From Methanomicrobiales archaeon (GTDB lineage: Archaea; Halobacteriota; Methanomicrobia; Methanomicrobiales; Methanospirillaceae), in NCBI GenBank assembly GCA_026394715.1, contig JAPKXR010000219.1, forward strand, positions 1-53,378: a stretch of 53,378 nt of DNA. The letters are read 5' to 3'. A program made the position numbers and the translations under genes. Below are positions 53,242 to 53,378 of the stretch, piece by piece (positions within the stretch are counted from its first letter, which is position 1; each line of letters opens with the position of its first letter). The notes beneath the pieces were generated by a model. The model ran no database searches and was not told the origin of the DNA. It worked only from the letters and a program-made list of their open reading frames with translations.

Positions 53242-53378
53242 ATGAGAACAAACCATCAGGTTGCCGCTGGTCTTGATGTTCATAAGAAGTTCATCCAAGC
53301 CACTATTCTTTGGATCAACGAAACCCAAGAAACAGCGACAGTTTCCAAGAACTCATACGGGGTTACTTGGACTGAAAG
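53242..53378 (+). CDS. IS110-family transposase, N-terminal part (cut by window edge)
   Basis: The first 45 residues of an IS110-type DEDD recombinase: VAAGLDVHKKFIQATIL carries the first catalytic Asp in the GLDVHK motif. GGAAGGG precedes the ATG by seven to nine bases. The rest lies outside the window. Confidence 0.8.
   Translation, partial: MRTNHQVAAGLDVHKKFIQATILWINETQETATVSKNSYGVTWTE

Noticed and set aside
1-53378. CRISPR arrays
   Set aside because: No regularly spaced direct repeats with unique spacers were seen; the repeated stretches in 33039-39368 are protein-domain repeats.

Overview
The window is chromosomal DNA from a hydrogenotrophic methanogenic archaeon, most probably of the Methanomicrobiales (Methanoregula/Methanosphaerula-like). 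The evidence is gene content: methyl-coenzyme M reductase activation component A2 (atwA), archaeal MCM, RFC small subunits, TBP, NMD3, the archaeal CoA pathway (pantoate kinase and phosphopantoate-beta-alanine ligase), archaeal dihydroneopterin aldolase, Lhr helicase, PKD-rich surface proteins, and TATA-type promoters with several apparently leaderless genes. The assignment to an order is inference.

Layout. 1-4090: a partner-switching signalling module. It has a metallo-beta-lactamase protein with a kinase-like tail (cut by the left edge) and a STAS antagonist on the minus strand, divergent from a membrane SpoIIE-type phosphatase and an RsbW-type kinase. 4735-6693: a stand-alone Ni-CO dehydrogenase. 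6948-11400: a cupin, atwA (broken by one in-frame TAG), DUF169, DUF134 and DUF2124 genes. Two identical 17-bp sites centred on a perfect palindrome lie upstream of atwA and of the DUF169 gene. 12356-13694: a YHS mini-protein with a split YeeE/YedE-type transporter. 13780-14670: an IS21 relic and a small secreted protein. 15057-19011: a PAS-diadenylate cyclase protein, a small membrane protein, an orphan ABC ATPase and two tiny lysine-rich proteins not expected from a standard length cutoff.

20150-32831: an AIR-synthase-like gene, then a compact minus-strand cluster of 13 genes: RfcS, a 65-aa protein, MCM, MptD, a TatD-like hydrolase, DUF424, NMD3, a Taw2-like enzyme, CoaBC, pantoate kinase, phosphopantoate-beta-alanine ligase, a divergent RFC subunit and a methyltransferase. 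Most of these genes overlap or are only a few bases apart, so replication, ribosome or tRNA maturation, pterin and CoA synthesis are probably co-expressed. 33039-39368: a 2109-residue cell-surface protein. 39891-44312: RPA-associated protein, phosphoesterase and Lhr-type helicase, a DNA-repair set. 44393-46463: a TPR-transglutaminase membrane protein and TBP. 46592-52618: two closely related acyl-CoA synthetases around a second PKD surface protein; the second synthetase carries an N-terminal ribbon-helix-helix DNA-binding domain. 52711-53378: a degenerate tRNA-Leu half, an intact tRNA-Leu(CAG) and the start of an IS110-type transposase cut by the right edge.

The strongest candidates for new biology are the RHH-acyl-CoA synthetase fusion, the PAS-coupled diadenylate cyclase, the archaeal partner-switching module with an MBL protein, the shared palindromic operator of atwA and DUF169, and the paired leaderless micro-proteins. 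All functional calls come from motif recognition by eye; no database search was run.
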